32,537 nt of DNA, from the NCBI GenBank assembly GCA_046262995.1, contig JBHELQ010000042.1, positions 1-32,537 of the forward strand, written 5' to 3'. Origin of the DNA: JBHELQ01 sp046262995. Lineage in GTDB: Bacteria; Actinomycetota; Thermoleophilia; Solirubrobacterales; Thermoleophilaceae. The notes under the pieces were generated by a model. The model saw only the letters and a program-made list of their open reading frames with translations, was not told where the DNA came from and did not search any database. Shown here piece by piece: positions 30,099-32,537 of the stretch (positions are counted from its first letter, which is position 1; each line of letters begins with the position of its first letter). Made by a program: the position numbers and the translations under genes.

Positions 30099-31061
30099 GT
30101 GGCTTCTGATCCGCTTGTGCTGGGCGTCGACGTGGGGGGGACGAAGGTCGCCGCGGGCGCGGTGGTGGGCGGAGAGGCGCGTGGGGTCGTCGAGCGGCCC
30201 ACGGCGCTTGCGAGCTCGGACGCGCTTCTCGACGGCATCGAGGGCACGGTCAAGGAGGCGGCCGCGGCAAGCGGTGAGCCGGCCGCGGTCGGCGTGGGGA
30301 TGCCGTCTCAGATCGAGTACGGCACCGGGTTGTGCGTCTCGAGCGTGAACATCCCGCTGACGGGGGTGCCGCTGCGGCAGGAGCTCGGCCGGCGCCTGGG
30401 AGTCCCGGTGTTCGTCGACAACGACGCGAACTGCGCCGCGCTCGCCGAGGCGGAGCTCGTGGGCGCGCGGCACCTGGTGATGCTCACGCTGGGTACGGGA
30501 GTGGGGGGCGGCGTCGTGATCGACGGGCGCATCTTCCGCGGAGCCGACGGGCTCGGAGCCGAGCTCGGCCACCTGACGATCGACGCGAACGGGCCGCCAT
30601 GCCCCGGCAACTGCCCCAACCGTGGCTGCGTGGAGGCCCTGTGCAGCGGAACCGCGCTGGCGCGCGATGCCACCGAGCTGGGGAAGGATCGCCCGGAGGG
30701 TCCGCTCGGCCGCATCCACGCGGAGAAGGGGCGGGTGGAAGGCCCCGAGGCCGTGGCGGCCGCCCGCGACGGCGACGCCGAGGCCGGCGCGCTGCTCGAG
30801 CGGCTCGGCACCTGGCTGGGGGTGGCGGTCGCTGGGTTCGTGAACGTCTTCCAACCGGAGCTGTTCGTGATAGGCGGCGGGCTCTCGAGGGCGGCCGACC
30901 TGTTTCTCGAGCGGGCGCGCGACGAGGCGGCCTCACGGGCGTTGCCCGCCCTCTGGGAGCGGGTCGAGCTGACCGTGGCGAAGGGCGGAGCCGACGCGGG
31001 CCTGATCGGCGCCGGCCTGCTCGCCGCTCAGGAGTCCGGGCGCGGGGCCCGGGTAGTGTGA
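30099..31061 (+). CDS. ROK family glucokinase
   Basis: Phosphorylates glucose (or a related hexose) with ATP. It has 320 residues. LGVDVGGTKVAAGAV is the ATP phosphate-binding loop, DNDANCAALAEA carries the catalytic Asp, and TLGTGVGGGVVIDG follows. The zinc site is GAELGHLTI (His) with CPGNCPNRGCVE, where the first two cysteines are four apart instead of the usual two. That spacing may alter zinc binding. GTG 30099 is chosen because GGGAAG lies eight bases before it; an in-frame GTG at 30075 would add eight residues. Transketolase follows 25 bases downstream on the same strand, linking hexose phosphorylation to the pentose phosphate pathway. Confidence 0.9.
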   Translation: MASDPLVLGVDVGGTKVAAGAVVGGEARGVVERPTALASSDALLDGIEGTVKEAAAASGEPAAVGVGMPSQIEYGTGLCVSSVNIPLTGVPLRQELGRRLGVPVFVDNDANCAALAEAELVGARHLVMLTLGTGVGGGVVIDGRIFRGADGLGAELGHLTIDANGPPCPGNCPNRGCVEALCSGTALARDATELGKDRPEGPLGRIHAEKGRVEGPEAVAAARDGDAEAGALLERLGTWLGVAVAGFVNVFQPELFVIGGGLSRAADLFLERARDEAASRALPALWERVELTVAKGGADAGLIGAGLLAAQESGRGARVV

Positions 31062-31086
31062 AGGGCCTGGCAACACTGGGAGGCAG

Positions 31087-32537
31087 ATGAGCGCACAGGC
31101 GACGGACCCGAAGCTCGACGACCTCTGCGTCAACACCATCCGGACGCTCTCGATGGACGCCGTGCAAAAGGCCAACTCGGGCCATCCCGGCGCGCCCATG
31201 GCGCTGGCGCCGCTGGCCCACGTCCTCTACACGCGGGTCATGAAGCACAACCCCGCGAATGCCGACTGGTTCGACCGCGACCGCTTCGTGCTGTCCGCGG
31301 GCCACGCCTCGATGCTGCTCTACTCGATCCTCTACCTGACGGGCTACGGGCTCACGCTCGACGACCTGAAGAACTTCCGCCAGCTCGGCAGCCCGACGGC
31401 CGGGCACCCCGAGTACGGGCACGCGGCGGGGATAGAGGCCACGACCGGCCCGCTGGGACAGGGGCTGTCGATGGCGGTCGGCCTGGCGCTGGCCGAGGCC
31501 ATGCTCGCCGATCGCTTCAACCGCGACGGGCAGGAGCTAATCGACCACCGCACCTTCGTGATCGCGAGCGACGGCGACATCCAGGAGGGCGTGGGCGCCG
31601 AGGCCTGCTCGCTGGCCGGGCACCTGGGGCTGGGCAAGCTCACGGTCTTCTACGACAACAACCACATACAGCTCGCGGGCGAGACCGCGATGGCCTTCTC
31701 CGAGGACGTCGGCGAGCGCTTCGAGGCCTACGGCTGGCACGTGCAGGACGTCGGCGAGGACCTGGGGCTCGACACGCTCGAGCGCGCGAGCCAGGCCGCC
31801 GCCGAGGTCACCGACAAGCCCTCGCTCGTGATGGTCCGCTCGCACATCGGCTTTGGCGCGCCCAACGCCCAGGACACGAGCAAGGCGCACGGCTCGCCGC
31901 TCGGCGAGGAGGAGGTGCGCCTGACGAAGGAGGCCTACGGCTGGGACCCCGACGCCCAGTTCCTGGTGCCCGACGAGGCACTGGCGCACTTCCGCGAGTG
32001 CGTCGAGCGCGGCAAGGAGCTGGAGTCGGAGTGGATCGAGCGGGCCGAGCGCTACCGCTCGGAGCACGGTGAGCTGTGGGACGAGCTGTCGCTGGTGATG
32101 GAGCGGCGCCTGCCGGACGGCTGGGACGGCGACGTCCCGCGCTTCAGGCCCGAGGTGGGCATGCTCGCCACGCGCAAGGCCTCGCACCAGGTGATCCAGT
32201 GGGCCGCGGAGCAGGTGCCTCAGCTCGTGAGCGGCTCGGCCGACCTCGAGCCATCCACGCTGACGCTGATCGAGGACGGCGGCTCGGTGGAGCGGGGCAG
32301 CTACACGGGACGCAACGTCCACTACGGAGTGCGCGAGCACGCGATGGGCGCGATCGTGAACGGCCTGAACCTGCACGGGCTGCGCGCCTTCGGCTCGACC
32401 TTCTTCAACTTCCTCGACTACATGAAGGCCTCGGTGCGGCTGGCGGCGCTCATGCGGCTGCCGTCGATCTTCGTCTACACCCACGACTCGATCGGCCTGG
32501 GGGAGGACGGCCCGACGCACCAGCCGATCGAGCAGCT
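31087..32537 (+). CDS. tkt: Transketolase, N-terminal part (truncated by window end)
   Basis: Transfers two-carbon units between sugar phosphates in the pentose phosphate and Calvin-type pathways, using thiamine diphosphate. The first 483 residues are present and the gene runs off the window; the usual length is about 660-690. ANSGHPGAPMALAPLAHVL, GHASMLLYSILYLTGYG and TGPLGQGLSMAVGLALAE are typical. ASDGDIQEGVGAEACSLAG holds the metal/pyrophosphate motif GDGDIQEG-type, and YDNNHIQL follows. The pyrimidine domain starts near residue 355 and includes VREHAMGAI with the key Glu. The ATG 31087 has GGGAGG three bases upstream, closer than normal. It forms a likely operon with the ROK glucokinase. 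Confidence 0.95.
   Translation, partial: MSAQATDPKLDDLCVNTIRTLSMDAVQKANSGHPGAPMALAPLAHVLYTRVMKHNPANADWFDRDRFVLSAGHASMLLYSILYLTGYGLTLDDLKNFRQLGSPTAGHPEYGHAAGIEATTGPLGQGLSMAVGLALAEAMLADRFNRDGQELIDHRTFVIASDGDIQEGVGAEACSLAGHLGLGKLTVFYDNNHIQLAGETAMAFSEDVGERFEAYGWHVQDVGEDLGLDTLERASQAAAEVTDKPSLVMVRSHIGFGAPNAQDTSKAHGSPLGEEEVRLTKEAYGWDPDAQFLVPDEALAHFRECVERGKELESEWIERAERYRSEHGELWDELSLVMERRLPDGWDGDVPRFRPEVGMLATRKASHQVIQWAAEQVPQLVSGSADLEPSTLTLIEDGGSVERGSYTGRNVHYGVREHAMGAIVNGLNLHGLRAFGSTFFNFLDYMKASVRLAALMRLPSIFVYTHDSIGLGEDGPTHQPIEQ

Overview
The window is 32.5 kb of very GC-rich, densely packed bacterial chromosome. Genes abut or overlap by 1-4 bases, and GTG starts are common. The glmM-glmS and acpS-nnr-alr blocks, the caa3 oxidase genes, the ECF sigma/zinc anti-sigma pair and the apparently leaderless promoters suggest an actinobacterium, most likely class Thermoleophilia (Solirubrobacterales/Gaiellales). 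The phylum is a reasonable inference from gene order and composition; the class is a guess. I see no mobile element, CRISPR array, tRNA or rRNA, and no gene-free stretch over 300 bases.

Left part (1-12.5 kb). This part is mostly cell-wall and housekeeping genes: the end of glmM, then glmS (UDP-GlcNAc precursor supply); a reverse-strand pair of a GlxA-type AraC regulator and a DJ-1/PfpI (isonitrile hydratase-like) enzyme; and a tightly coupled forward run of acpS, bifunctional NAD(P)HX repair enzyme, CBS protein, alanine racemase, CCA-adding-type nucleotidyltransferase and CorA. These are followed by a HIT protein, a cold shock protein, infA, a secreted protein, a one-helix membrane protein and a STAS anti-anti-sigma factor.

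Middle part (12.4-22.2 kb). A putative lipoprotein and a zinc-ribbon-like protein (reverse strand) lie opposite a GT4 glycosyltransferase. Next comes a lipoprotein that fuses a cytochrome c domain to a cupredoxin domain, then a SnoaL-like protein. On the reverse strand is a caa3-type cytochrome oxidase operon: ctaC (CuA plus heme c), ctaD, a tandem-duplicated UspA-like protein inserted between ctaD and ctaE, ctaE, a 36-residue one-helix protein and an inositol monophosphatase-family enzyme. Divergent from ctaC is a two-CBS-domain protein. Facing that is a galactokinase followed by three small ORFs, one of which looks like a small oxidase subunit.

Right part (22.2-32.5 kb). The genes are mainly for sugars and redox: galactokinase, a GST-like protein, an MBL-fold hydrolase divergent from a VOC protein, an NAD(P)H:FMN reductase-like flavoprotein, an atypical disulfide reductase-family flavoenzyme coupled to a glucose 1-dehydrogenase, an ECF sigma factor with its zinc anti-sigma factor, a membrane protein, a ROK glucokinase and the first two thirds of transketolase.

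The most unusual elements are the duplicated Usp-like protein inside the oxidase operon, the cytochrome c-cupredoxin fusion, several very short membrane-protein genes that standard gene calling is likely to miss, a probable CTG start on the IMPase gene, and a recurring promoter design in which a TAnnnT box sits 6-9 bases before the start codon, in two places as divergent, physically overlapping promoters.
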